NCBI GenBank assembly: GCA_017410145.1
Contig: JAFQRJ010000031.1
Coordinates: 28,988 to 92,987 of the forward strand
DNA: 64,000 nucleotides
Direction of reading: 5' to 3'
Source: Tyzzerella sp.
GTDB lineage: Bacteria; Bacillota; Clostridia; Lachnospirales; Lachnospiraceae
Numbering within the stretch: position 1 is the stretch's first letter; each line of letters opens with the position of its first letter. Of the stretch, positions 19,801 through 27,490 are shown in pieces. The notes beneath the pieces are model-generated. The model searched no databases. It saw only the letters and a list, made by a program, of their open reading frames with translations, and had not been told where the DNA came from. The translations under genes and the position numbers were made by a program.

Positions 19801-20130
19801 CAAGTGGGAAGTAAGTCGGATTATGAGGCAGAATATGGCGACAAGCCACTTGGTGAATTTGTGCGAGAAATTGTGGGACTTGATATGAATGCCGCAAAGG
19901 AGGCTTTTGCAGATTTCTTGAATAATACTAATATGGACAGTAGACAGATATATTTTGTCAATCAGATAATAGAGTATATTGTTCATAATGGTATGCTAAA
20001 AGATATGTCTGTACTTTTAGAATCTCCGTTTACAGATAAGGGAAGTGTTGCAGAAGTCTTTGCTGATATGACAGTTTGGAGGGGGATTCGAAAAGTTATT
20101 GAGAATATAAATAGTAATGCAGTAGCATAG
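16822..20130 (+). CDS. hsdR: Type I restriction-modification system, restriction/translocase subunit HsdR
   Basis: 1102 residues. Domains in order: an N-terminal DUF4145-like helical region (1-115); a PD-(D/E)XK nuclease with YADYVLYDD and VVEAKRT (about 230-260); a superfamily 2 motor with Walker A ATGAGKT (about 360-366), CDEAHRS (about 460), LTATPK and DTGIDVPE with the arginine finger in QMIGRGTR; and a C-terminal helical domain. It translocates and cuts DNA lacking the HsdM mark. TAGGAG precedes the ATG. It is the last gene of the island string, followed by a terminator. Confidence 0.95.
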   Translation: MTNFDYLKNEPKFNSFSDVAIVAEKILSIDIESCVINCRRAMEFAIKWMYSVDKSLEMPYQDTLISLMSTEDFHNLVDDNLWKRIDLIRKIGNRAAHNGKKITMDEASLCLQNLFVFLDYVAYCYADTYEERKFDESLLKEQKEFTVYHKISDEDVDLKALVAENKALKEELTARREEQQQTYVSKPLDLSEYKTRKIYIDAMLADAGWIEGKDWINEVEITGMPNKSEVGYADYVLYDDMHKPLAVVEAKRTCVDVSKGRQQAKLYADLLEKKHHRRPVVFLTNGFETRIVDNQYPERKCAVIYSKRDLEQLFNLQTMRTSLKHPSVDRNIAGRYYQESAVKAVCDSFDKKNRRKVLIVMATGAGKTRTVIALCKVLLDAGWVKNILFLADRNSLVTQAKRSFVNLLPDLSCSNLVEEKDNYNAHCIFSTYQTMMHCIDSVKDENRKKLFTCGHFDLVICDEAHRSIYNKYRDIFNYFDAMLVGLTATPKDEIDKNTYSIFELENGVPTYGYELAQAVEDGYLVDYMSVETRLKFIEQGIVYDELSEEDKEEYEDTFGTEDGELPERINSSALNTWIFNEDTIKQVLHTLMTDGLKIHYGEMLGKTVIFAKNHKHAEKILEVFNKEYPHLNKSGQPFAKVIDNYMTYAQSAIDEFSDAKKLPQIAISVDMLDTGIDVPEVLNLVFFKKVMSKAKFWQMIGRGTRLCPGLLDGDNKDKFYIFDFCGNFEFFRMNQGKPTANMVALQGAIFNLEFQMAYKLQDLQYQVERLIAYRTKLVEEMTGKVKELNRDNFAVRQHLKYVDTYSVVENYQALTYEDTLTVREELAPLILPNGDEASAVRFDALMYGIELAYLAGKKYGKARGDLYKRVSGIASVANIPEIQVQAELINKILHTDYLDKAGIDEFEHVRENLRNLMKYIPAITHRYDTNFNDEILSVDWRESELENDELKNYKAKAEYYVRQHQDNFVIAKLKTNKPLTVSDISVLEDILWNQVGSKSDYEAEYGDKPLGEFVREIVGLDMNAAKEAFADFLNNTNMDSRQIYFVNQIIEYIVHNGMLKDMSVLLESPFTDKGSVAEVFADMTVWRGIRKVIENINSNAVA

Positions 20131-20135
20131 TAACC

Positions 20136-20165
20136 AAAGGCGTGAGACAAAAACCTCACGCCTTT
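20136..20165. terminator. Bidirectional terminator after hsdR
   Basis: AAAGGCGTGAG (20136-20146) pairs with CTCACGCCTTTT (ending 20165) over a short A-rich loop. T- and A-runs on both sides make it usable by hsdR and by the convergent gene ending at 20196. Confidence 0.85.
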
Positions 20166-20195
20166 TCCATTTTTATATTTCTCAATATTTACATA

Positions 20196-20657
20196 TCAAA
20201 ATATATTGTGAACCCAAAGATAGACTAGTGAAATTACTACAAGAATTACACTTACAACAAGAAAAACATTTGACCAGAAGGAAGATTCATTTTTATTTCT
20301 CACATCCGAGCATTTATAGGAAATGTTTTTTCTGGAATATTTACGTAAGAGTGCAAGAGGGTCTGTTTGTTTCAGAATTCGATTACGGAAATCTTTCACC
20401 CAATTCACATCCACACTTGTGCAAAGTTTTTCATTAAAAGAACCTTCTGTGTGTGCTAAATGATTTCTAATATGCCGAAGACGTATTAAGTTGTTTAAAT
20501 CAGACCTCCAATTCGAAACTTGGCGGGCATCATTCCAATCCATATTTTTCATAGCATTGATATAGCTTGTGACACCAGGTTGCCCGTCATAAAGTTCGCT
20601 ACACAATTTATCAAGATGTTTATATTCTTCTAGAAAAATAAAATTCAAATTGTTCAT
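20196..20657 (-). CDS. HEPN-like protein with C-terminal membrane anchor
   Basis: 153 residues. A helical domain contains RNHLAH (about 67-72), an R-x4-H motif like the catalytic motif of HEPN ribonucleases. The last 25 residues (FWSNVFLVVSVILVVISLVY) form one membrane helix with a short end, so the domain should face the cytoplasm as a tail-anchored protein. A TTG at 20669 is in frame, but GGAGAG fits the ATG at 20657. It is convergent with hsdR and at the island edge. I cannot place it in a named family with confidence. Confidence 0.7.
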   Translation of the reverse strand: MNNLNFIFLEEYKHLDKLCSELYDGQPGVTSYINAMKNMDWNDARQVSNWRSDLNNLIRLRHIRNHLAHTEGSFNEKLCTSVDVNWVKDFRNRILKQTDPLALLRKYSRKNISYKCSDVRNKNESSFWSNVFLVVSVILVVISLVYLWVHNIF

Positions 20658-20753
20658 TTCTCTCTCCAAACAAATTCTTTTATATTTTAAATCATAGTTA
20701 GTGTATCATAAGATTTAGAAGCTTACAAATGAAAAAGTTTTATATAAAAACTA

Positions 20754-20782
20754 TTGACAAAAACGTCAGCATGTGTAAATAT
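20754..20782 (+). promoter_or_regulatory. Putative promoter for the 169-residue protein
   Basis: TTGACA (20754-20759) is a perfect -35. The -10 lies in the AT-rich stretch TAAATATATA (20775-20784), preceded by TGTG. The exact hexamer is uncertain because the best matches give spacers of 15 or 18-19 bp. Confidence 0.5.
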
Positions 20783-20835
20783 ATAAGCAGAGAATATTTA
20801 GCACGTGCGCAAGTACGGTTAAGGAGGAAATAAAA

Positions 20836-21345
20836 ATGGATACTATTCAAGAACTACAGAATTTTAGAACACAACTTATTCAAGAAATTAATGTTACATT
20901 TGACCATATGATTCAAATTCTTAGAACGGAAAATGTTCCTACAGGACAAGTGGCGGAAGTAAGAGAATATGAAAGCTTATACCCACTTACAGCAGCGACA
21001 GGAATTTTTAAAGGTAAGAAGCCAACTGGAGTGAGATTTCCAGATGGCACGCGTGAAGATGTACGGACATGGAAAAATGTTGTAAAGGTGATTTTAACTA
21101 GATGTAATAAAGTTATGTTAAATCACAAACGATTAGAGGATTTGTGTGGAAAAGTGTCTGGCAGAGCAAGAGTCTTCTTGGCTGAAAAGCCAGATGGAAT
21201 GCGGAGTTCTTTACAAATTGATGATAAAATATTTGTGGAGACACACTATGATACGGAAACACTTTTGAGAATATTAACAACACGTATTTTGGAACCAATA
21301 AATTATGATTATAGTGGAATTACTATTACCATAAGAAATGATTAA
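20836..21345 (+). CDS. Unknown protein at the right edge of the defence island
   Basis: 169 residues, cytosolic, with an N-terminal helix (about 1-45) and then a compact domain containing GKKPTGVRFPDGTREDVRTW and, further on, KNVVKVILTRC, CGKVSGRARVFLAEKPDGMR, IFVETHYDTETLL. The FPDGT-x-TWKxV and ETHYDT segments look conserved in style, but I do not recognise the family. It has its own promoter and AAGGAGG site and lies between two terminators, so it is monocistronic. Confidence 0.7.
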   Translation: MDTIQELQNFRTQLIQEINVTFDHMIQILRTENVPTGQVAEVREYESLYPLTAATGIFKGKKPTGVRFPDGTREDVRTWKNVVKVILTRCNKVMLNHKRLEDLCGKVSGRARVFLAEKPDGMRSSLQIDDKIFVETHYDTETLLRILTTRILEPINYDYSGITITIRND

Positions 21346-21380
21346 GTATGAATACAACGAGTAGGCAAGCGATAATAATA

Positions 21381-21404
21381 GAAGCACACTCAGTGGTGTG
21401 CTTC
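21381..21404. terminator. Hairpin between convergent genes
   Basis: GAAGCACAC / GTGTGCTTC, 9 to 10 bp stem with a short loop, lies between the 169-residue gene and the reverse-strand SDR gene. T content is modest on both sides. Confidence 0.6.
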
Positions 21405-21418
21405 TCGTCATTCATATT

Positions 21419-22177
21419 CTATTTCCCCTGCTGTTTGCACCAGATTCCCATTACCCATTTTACCGGTAACAGCTTCACCAGCAGCACCTGCATTCTAACA
21501 GGGAAGCCCATAATGGAAACAGATTTTCTCTTGCGTAAATCCCTCATGGCCTTATTCACTACCTGTTGGGAGGTGTAGAAACGGTCGTAATATTTGATGG
21601 TGTCATCTTGAACCGCACGGTTAAAGAATTCTGTTTTAATCCAGTGCGGTGCAATAGCCATTACGTGAATCTTACGTTTTTTCAGCTCCATTTCCAAAGC
21701 CCTTGAGAAATTCATCACATAAGCTTTGGATGAGCCGTACACATTAATATATGGCACCGGCTGCCAAGAAGAGTTGGAGGCCAGATTCAGTAGGTGGCTG
21801 CCAACCGGCATATATGGAAGACTGATGTGGGTAATAGCAGTTAAACCTTTTATGTTTAAATCAATGAGATTCAATTGCTTATCCAGATCCATCTGTGAAA
21901 AATCACCGAAAAGACCGAAACCAGCAGCATTTATCAGAACTTGAATGGATGGTTTTAATTCTTCTAACAAATTGCGATAAACTTCATAACTTTCCAAAAC
22001 AGCCAAATCCAATGCGATTGGGCGAATCTTGGCACGACAATCCTTTTGTAATTCTAATAGACGTTCTTCTCGTCTGGCAATCACCCAGATTTCATCTAAA
22101 GTAAATTCCTTATCAATGGCATAGACGAAATCTCGTCCCATGCCACTGGAAGCACCGGTAATTACAGCAATATTCAT
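21419..22177 (-). CDS. Short-chain dehydrogenase/reductase
   Basis: 252 residues. The Rossmann nucleotide-binding motif TGASSGMG is at about 7-14 and NAAGFG at about 87-92. The active site has Ser in NLASNSSW and Y-x3-K in YGSSKAYV. A later hydrophobic C-terminus (MGFPVRMQVLLVKLLPVKW) could associate with membrane or substrate. The substrate cannot be inferred. GGAGG precedes the ATG. It lies 15 bp after putP on the same strand and is probably co-transcribed. Confidence 0.88.
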   Translation of the reverse strand: MNIAVITGASSGMGRDFVYAIDKEFTLDEIWVIARREERLLELQKDCRAKIRPIALDLAVLESYEVYRNLLEELKPSIQVLINAAGFGLFGDFSQMDLDKQLNLIDLNIKGLTAITHISLPYMPVGSHLLNLASNSSWQPVPYINVYGSSKAYVMNFSRALEMELKKRKIHVMAIAPHWIKTEFFNRAVQDDTIKYYDRFYTSQQVVNKAMRDLRKRKSVSIMGFPVRMQVLLVKLLPVKWVMGIWCKQQGK

Positions 22178-22192
22178 AGTATTCCTCCGATT

Positions 22193-23716
22193 TTAAACAG
22201 ATTCAAATTCTTCTACAATATCTTTTGAAGGTGGAGCAGTCAATAAACTTACCACTACGATAGTAATACTTGAAAGAATAAATGCAGGAAGCAATTCGTA
22301 AATTCCCCAAATACCACCAATTGGTGCAATCAGGTAGTGCCATACAAATACCATCACACCACCAACAATCATTCCGGCTAAGGCACCGTTACGGTTGGTA
22401 CGTTTCCAGAATAATGCGAACAACATCAATGGTCCGAAACAAGCCCCGAAACCGGCCCATGAAAAGGATACAATATCAAATACGGAACTGTTTGGGTTCC
22501 ATGCAATGATAACACCTACTACAGAGATTAAAACGACAGTTATTCTTGCAGTACGCATGGATGCTTTTTCAGAAAGCTTTAATCCGAAGCAGTTCTTCAG
22601 CAAATCCTGAGACACGCTGGAAGAAGCAGCAAGAAGCTGCGAGTCTGAAGTTGACATTGTGCAGGCAAGGATACCGGCAAGGATAAGTCCTGCCATAATC
22701 AATGCGAGAACACCATTTTCACTCAACAACATTGCCGTTTTGATGATTAAAGTCTCAGCTTGAGATTTGCCTACAAGCACCTCAATAGCTCCAGCCTTTG
22801 ACATAGAGTAACCGATAATGCCGATAAAGATAGCAACAGCCATGGAAATCACAACCCATACCGTAGCAATTCTTCTGGAAATTTTCAATTTGTTTTCGTC
22901 TTCGATTCCCATGAAACGAAGCAAAATATGAGGCATACCAAAGTATCCAAGTCCCCATGCCAGTGTAGAAGCAATGGTTAATCCGTTGTATGCTGAAGAT
23001 GTACCGGTTACAGGATCATGAGTAGCAAACAAACTCATATAACCGTCCAAATTTTTGGCGTTATCAAGTACTGCATCCATACCGCCGGCAACATTCACAC
23101 CAAATACCACAACGATAATAAGTGCACCTGTCATAACAATGCTCTGAATAAGGTCTGTTGTACTTGCTGCAAGGTAACCACCTAATGCAGTATAAGCAAC
23201 AATAATGATTGCACTGACAATCATAGCTGGTGCGTATGGAATATCAAATAAAGTAGCAAATAATTTTCCGCATGCTGCAAATCCAGAAGCAGTATATGGC
23301 ACAAAGAATACCACAATGAAAATAGCAGAAATAGCTAAGATCAAGCGACTGTTGTCACGAAAACGATTCGAGAAAAATTCCGGAAGCGTAATAGAATTAT
23401 TTTTTGCAGTATAGCGACGAAGTCTTTTTGCTACAATCAGCCAGTTGAAATAAGTACCAATGGCTAGACCGATTGCGGTCCAACCAGCTTCAGCACAACC
23501 AGATAGGTAGGCAACACCAGGAAGTCCCATTAAGAGCCAGCTGCTCATATCGGAGGCTTCAGCACTCATGGCTGTTACGATAGGACCTAGTTTACGCCCT
23601 CCAAGATAGAAATCGCTAACGTCCTTGTTCTTGGCTGAAAAATATACACCAATTAAGACCATAGCAATAAGATAAATAACAATGACTGTTAAAAGTCCAA
23701 TGATAGTATTTGTCAT
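22193..23716 (-). CDS. putP: Sodium/proline symporter (SSS family, PutP type)
   Basis: About 507 residues with roughly 13 membrane helices. Typical SSS segments are DFYLGGRKLGPIVTAMSAEASDMSSW (only partly needed: FYLGGRKLGP and SAEASDMSSW), GGYLAASTTD and the SDSQLLAASS region of the sodium sites. It imports proline with Na+. The ATG at 23716 has AGGAGA before it; a longer open frame to 23806 has no such site. Transcription is divergent from pyrE. Confidence 0.92.
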   Translation of the reverse strand: MTNTIIGLLTVIVIYLIAMVLIGVYFSAKNKDVSDFYLGGRKLGPIVTAMSAEASDMSSWLLMGLPGVAYLSGCAEAGWTAIGLAIGTYFNWLIVAKRLRRYTAKNNSITLPEFFSNRFRDNSRLILAISAIFIVVFFVPYTASGFAACGKLFATLFDIPYAPAMIVSAIIIVAYTALGGYLAASTTDLIQSIVMTGALIIVVVFGVNVAGGMDAVLDNAKNLDGYMSLFATHDPVTGTSSAYNGLTIASTLAWGLGYFGMPHILLRFMGIEDENKLKISRRIATVWVVISMAVAIFIGIIGYSMSKAGAIEVLVGKSQAETLIIKTAMLLSENGVLALIMAGLILAGILACTMSTSDSQLLAASSSVSQDLLKNCFGLKLSEKASMRTARITVVLISVVGVIIAWNPNSSVFDIVSFSWAGFGACFGPLMLFALFWKRTNRNGALAGMIVGGVMVFVWHYLIAPIGGIWGIYELLPAFILSSITIVVVSLLTAPPSKDIVEEFESV

Positions 23717-23764
23717 TTTAGTCTCTCCTTTTGTGAAATATAATTTAATAATGTAATTCGCTAA

Positions 23765-23793
23765 AGTATACCATAAAATAGAGTAAAGTGCAA
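23765..23793 (-). promoter_or_regulatory. Promoter of putP
   Basis: On the reverse strand TTGCAC (23793-23788), 17-bp spacer and TATACT (23770-23765), with TGG before the -10. Its -35 directly abuts the pyrE -35. Confidence 0.7.
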
Positions 23794-23822
23794 TTGAAAT
23801 GAACATATTTTTATGATACTAT
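23794..23822 (+). promoter_or_regulatory. Promoter of pyrE
   Basis: TTGAAA (23794-23799), 17-bp spacer, TACTAT (23817-23822) with TGA just before it. The first bases of its -35 touch the putP -35 with no gap. Confidence 0.65.
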
Positions 23823-23862
23823 GATAAAAGGAAAAAACTTGAAAATTAAGGAGGATATAGAG

Positions 23863-24543
23863 ATGGAACAATATAAGCAAGAGTTTATAGACTTTATGGT
23901 AGAAAGTAAGGTGTTGAAGTTTGGAGATTTCACATTGAAGAGTGGTAGAAAGTCTCCTTTTTTCATGAATGCGGGTGGATATGTGACTGGTTCACAACTT
24001 ATGAAATTAGGCGAATATTATGCAAAAGCAATTCATAACACATATGGCGACGAATTCGATGTGTTGTTTGGACCTGCATATAAAGGAATACCGATTGCAG
24101 TTGTTACAGCCATTGCATATAGCAATTTATTTGGCAAAGAGGTTCGTTATTGTTCAGATCGTAAAGAAGAAAAAGACCATGGGGCAGACAAGGGAAGTTT
24201 CCTTGGAAGTAAACTGCAGGATGGTGACAGAGTGATTATGATTGAAGATGTTACAACATCCGGTAAATCGATGGAAGAGACAGTGCCAAAAGTAAAAGGT
24301 GCTGCAGATGTGGAGATTGTTGGACTTATGGTTTCCTTGAATCGTATGGAAGTGGGAAAAGGCGGCGAAAAGAGTGCTTTAGATGAAGTAAAAGATTTGT
24401 ACGGTTTCCCGACAGCAGCAATCGTATCTATGGCAGAAGTTGTAGAACACTTATACAACAAAGAGTGCAATGGGGAAATTATTATTGATAATACATTGAA
24501 AGCGGCAATTGATGCATACTATGAACAGTATGGTGTTAAATAG
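23863..24543 (+). CDS. pyrE: Orotate phosphoribosyltransferase
   Basis: 226 residues. It joins orotate and PRPP to give OMP, the step between PyrD and PyrF. The PRPP-binding motif is VIMIEDVTTSGKSM, the mobile loop RKEEKDHGADKGSFLG, and the fold starts with LKSGRKSPFFMN. An ATG at 23821 is in frame, but AAGGAGG at 23848-23854 fits the ATG at 23863. It is 15 kb away from the other pyr genes. Confidence 0.95.
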   Translation: MEQYKQEFIDFMVESKVLKFGDFTLKSGRKSPFFMNAGGYVTGSQLMKLGEYYAKAIHNTYGDEFDVLFGPAYKGIPIAVVTAIAYSNLFGKEVRYCSDRKEEKDHGADKGSFLGSKLQDGDRVIMIEDVTTSGKSMEETVPKVKGAADVEIVGLMVSLNRMEVGKGGEKSALDEVKDLYGFPTAAIVSMAEVVEHLYNKECNGEIIIDNTLKAAIDAYYEQYGVK

Positions 24544-24559
24544 TAGGAGAAGAACGTAA

Positions 24560-24991
24560 GTGAAAAAGAAAATAATATTTGGATTGTATATTTTCTTTTT
24601 GTTGTATTTTTTGATTTTTTCTGAAATATACGGAAGAAGTGGAGTTATGCAGGATTACCATTATAATATCACTCCATTTCAAGAAATAGAGCGTTTCTGG
24701 AAATACCGTGAACAATTGGGATTGATGTCATACATCAACTTGTTTGGGAATGTACTGATATTTGCTCCCTTTGGTTTTATTGAGCCTCTGGCGAGTAAGA
24801 AAAGGAGTTTTTGGGCAACGCTTGTTGATGGATGTCTGCTAAGTCTATCAGTTGAAATCTTTCAGTTCATAACAAAAGTTGGACGTTTTGATGTGGATGA
24901 TTTGTTACTCAATACAAGTGGTGTGGCAATAGGATACATCTGTTTTCTTATATGGAATGCGATAAGGAGAAAATATGGCACGAAGGGATAA
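24560..24991 (+). CDS. VanZ-like membrane protein
   Basis: 143 residues with about four membrane helices. The pattern LFGNVLIFAPFGFIEPL and, later, EIFQFITKVGRFDVDDLLLNTSG is the VanZ-like signature (E-x-x-Q and D-x-x-D-x-x-x-N). Roles proposed for the family include low-level glycopeptide tolerance and lipid or envelope handling. The start is GTG with AGGAG about 12 bp upstream. It follows pyrE by 16 bp and overlaps the next gene by 17 bp. Confidence 0.85.
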   Translation: MKKKIIFGLYIFFLLYFLIFSEIYGRSGVMQDYHYNITPFQEIERFWKYREQLGLMSYINLFGNVLIFAPFGFIEPLASKKRSFWATLVDGCLLSLSVEIFQFITKVGRFDVDDLLLNTSGVAIGYICFLIWNAIRRKYGTKG

Positions 24992-25316
24992 AGAGCGGAA
25001 TAGAAAAAGACGTAAATATGGTCAGGCTAAATTAAAGCACGCAAAGAGGGGAATCATATCTTGTATACTTTCAGCAACCGTTTTTCTTGTTATGATTGGG
25101 TTGCTTGTGAAAGCTTATACAAGCAGAGGAACAGCGGCACCGATTATCGGCGGTCTTGGCTTAAGTGCAGTGATTCTTGCAGGGATAAGTTTGTATATGG
25201 GAGTTCGTGGGTTTAAAGAACGTGAAAAAAACTATCTGACATGTAAGATTGGAACCATATGCAGTGCATTTTTTATTTTTGGATTTATAATAATTTTTTG
25301 TAGAGGTTTGTTTTAA
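24975..25316 (+). CDS. Small membrane protein, DUF6142-like
   Basis: 113 residues: a very basic N-terminus (RRDKERNRKRRKYG), then three membrane helices at about 27-47, 57-75 and 92-110. This form matches what I recall as DUF6142, with no known function. It overlaps the VanZ-like gene, and its stop overlaps the aminopeptidase ATG, so the three are translated as a unit. Confidence 0.7.
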   Translation: MARRDKERNRKRRKYGQAKLKHAKRGIISCILSATVFLVMIGLLVKAYTSRGTAAPIIGGLGLSAVILAGISLYMGVRGFKEREKNYLTCKIGTICSAFFIFGFIIIFCRGLF

Positions 25317-27355
25317 TGAATGAAAGATATGAACTTGCAATAGAACGCATTCGTTCCATTGTAAATGAGAATACAGTAGGTCAGAAATATCGCGATTATT
25401 TTCAGACTGTGGCAAGGTTTATTTTGGAGGTAGATGCAGTTAAAAAACGGTTGGAGAATAAGCAGAATGAAGAATGTACATTTGAAGACCTGAAAAGTGA
25501 AAATTATAATCTTTATAAAGACATATTGAGTCAGAACTACGAAGGAAGTTATGCAAATCCCACCTATGCCGTTGTAAAAATAGGTGAGGAGTATGGGCGG
25601 ATTCTTAGTTTTCTATATACGGAGATACGAAGTGAAATTCCATATGTATATGAAAAGCGTTTGGAATATCTGACCATTTGTAATGAATTATTTATTGAAG
25701 TTTACAATTGTTTCGAAGCAGAGGAAGAACCGGACATAGCAGAACTTAAAAGTATTATCTATTGGTACGCAAGTGATTACTGCGACGTGTTTTTAACGGA
25801 CCGAATAGAAGAACAGGTGAACTCAAACTGCACATTTGCCACAGATATTGTGATGAATAGCAATCTCAATGACCTGAGTTATTTATATTATTATGGTGAG
25901 TTTGTTTCTGAAAATGAAATCGGAACTGCCAAACACTTAAATTCCCTTCCGCAAGAAGTGATTGACCGTATGGCAGAGGTTTATACGGAAGGTTATCGGA
26001 AGGGCTTTGAAATTGCAGGCATTGATTTATCAAAAAAATTAGTGGTTAACGTACGTTACCAATTGGGCTTCGAACGGGTGATTCGAAGGGCAATTGAAAA
26101 TTTTGCTAAAATGGGACTTCGTCCAAGTATTTATCGTGCGGCTGTGAATGTGGTCACAAAAAAGCAACAGCACAAGATTGGTTATTGTGGCGGCAATCCA
26201 AACAAGCAGTATGATTACGATCATCGTGACGATCAGGCATTGTTCTTGGATAAGAAATTTATAGAGCGCAAATTGGATGTCATGAAGAATGCATATGAGC
26301 AGTATAAAGATTGGGCGGCAGGCTTTGCCGGTCCGGCTGTGATGGAAGTGTTCGGAGAGGAACCATTTTCACCGGTTCAAAAATCAGAAGCCATTCGCTT
26401 GAGTGACAAGCAGCAGCAATTATCTGTCTTGTATGATAACAAGTCCGGACAATTGACTAATCAATATATCAAAGGCGATGAACGTAGTTTTACCATTATT
26501 GCCTATCCACTTCCGGAGATTGGCGAGCAGTATACGGAGATTTTTGATGAGATTATCCGTATTAATACTTTGGATGCGAATTTGTATGAAAAGGTGCAAC
26601 AGACCATCATAGATGTTCTTGACCAAGGGGAATATGTACATGTAGTTGGCAAGGGTGAAAATGAGACGGATTTAAAAATTCAGTTATATAGATTACAGGA
26701 ACCTGAAAAAGAGACCATTTTTGAAAACTGTGTGGCTGATGTCAACATTCCGGTTGGGGAGGTGTTTACTTCACCGGTGCTGGAGGGTACAGACGGGGTT
26801 CTCAATGTAAGCAAAGTATATTTGAATGAACTGCAGTATCGTGATTTAAAGCTTACTTTTAAAGATGGAAGAATAACGGATTATAATTGTAGCAACTTTG
26901 AGGATGCAGAAGAAGGAAAGAAATTTATCAAAGATAACGTGCTTTATAACCATGATACACTTCCAATGGGAGAGTTTGCGATTGGAACCAACACCACGGC
27001 TTATGTGGTGGCAAGAAAGTATCAGATAGAGGATAAGTTCCCGATTCTGATTGCAGAAAAGACAGGTCCACATTTTGCGATTGGAGATACTTGCTATAGC
27101 TGGAGTGAAGAGAATCGTGTTTATAACCAAAATGGAAAAGAGATTGTTGCAAAGGATAATTCGGTATCTATTTTGAGAAAAGAGGATGTTTCAAAGGCGT
27201 ACTTCAACTGCCACACGGATATTACCATCCCATATGATGAGTTGGGAGAAATTAGTGTTGTTAAGGCAGATGGAACGAGGATACCAATCCTGTTGGATGG
27301 AAGATTTGTATTAACAGGTACAGAGGTTTTAAATCAGGCACTTGACGAAATGTAG
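25316..27355 (+). CDS. M29-type (AmpS-like) metalloaminopeptidase with long N-terminal extension
   Basis: 679 residues, against about 410 in classical M29 enzymes. The C-terminal half carries candidate metal ligands in the right order: Glu482 (PVGEVFTSP), Glu553 (MGEFAIGTN), His586 (GPHFAIG) and His633-x-Asp635 (NCHTDITIP). It should remove N-terminal residues from peptides in the cytoplasm. The first 220 residues are helical, acidic and unassigned. Translation is coupled to the preceding small membrane gene. The family call is from motif order, not from a search. Confidence 0.78.
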   Translation: MNERYELAIERIRSIVNENTVGQKYRDYFQTVARFILEVDAVKKRLENKQNEECTFEDLKSENYNLYKDILSQNYEGSYANPTYAVVKIGEEYGRILSFLYTEIRSEIPYVYEKRLEYLTICNELFIEVYNCFEAEEEPDIAELKSIIYWYASDYCDVFLTDRIEEQVNSNCTFATDIVMNSNLNDLSYLYYYGEFVSENEIGTAKHLNSLPQEVIDRMAEVYTEGYRKGFEIAGIDLSKKLVVNVRYQLGFERVIRRAIENFAKMGLRPSIYRAAVNVVTKKQQHKIGYCGGNPNKQYDYDHRDDQALFLDKKFIERKLDVMKNAYEQYKDWAAGFAGPAVMEVFGEEPFSPVQKSEAIRLSDKQQQLSVLYDNKSGQLTNQYIKGDERSFTIIAYPLPEIGEQYTEIFDEIIRINTLDANLYEKVQQTIIDVLDQGEYVHVVGKGENETDLKIQLYRLQEPEKETIFENCVADVNIPVGEVFTSPVLEGTDGVLNVSKVYLNELQYRDLKLTFKDGRITDYNCSNFEDAEEGKKFIKDNVLYNHDTLPMGEFAIGTNTTAYVVARKYQIEDKFPILIAEKTGPHFAIGDTCYSWSEENRVYNQNGKEIVAKDNSVSILRKEDVSKAYFNCHTDITIPYDELGEISVVKADGTRIPILLDGRFVLTGTEVLNQALDEM

Positions 27356-27403
27356 TAATAAGCATTTATTAATATTTATAAGGATATATAACGTGGATAA
27401 CGG

Positions 27404-27432
27404 TTGACATTCAATGCCTGCGTTAGTAAAAT
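27404..27432 (+). promoter_or_regulatory. Sigma-A promoter of the purEMND operon
   Basis: TTGACA (27404-27409), 17-bp spacer, TAAAAT (27427-27432): close to consensus. Start of transcription is expected near 27439. Confidence 0.8.
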
Positions 27433-27435
27433 ATC

Positions 27436-27471
27436 TTATAAGTGAACTTGTATTTATTTTCATTACTTATA
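27436..27471 (+). repeat. Stem in the purE leader built from CTTATAAG-type repeats
   Basis: TTATAAGT (27436-27443) pairs with ACTTATAA (27464-27471). A third copy, TTATAAGGATAT, lies upstream of the promoter at 27377-27388 and matches ATATCTTATAA at 27431-27441. The three copies bracket the promoter and could be operator sites. Confidence 0.5.
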
Positions 27472-27490
27472 AAACAAAAGGAGAAAGAAG

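Noticed and set aside
9133-21404. Integrated prophage or conjugative element carrying the defence genes
   Set aside because: No integrase, tRNA attachment site, phage structural or transfer genes are visible at either edge.
27377-27441. Possible purine riboswitch before purE (TATA-rich stem, GTGGATAA loop resembling guanine aptamers)
   Set aside because: The expected J2/3 TTTCTACC and third stem are missing, and a near-consensus promoter lies inside the element, so most of it would not be transcribed.
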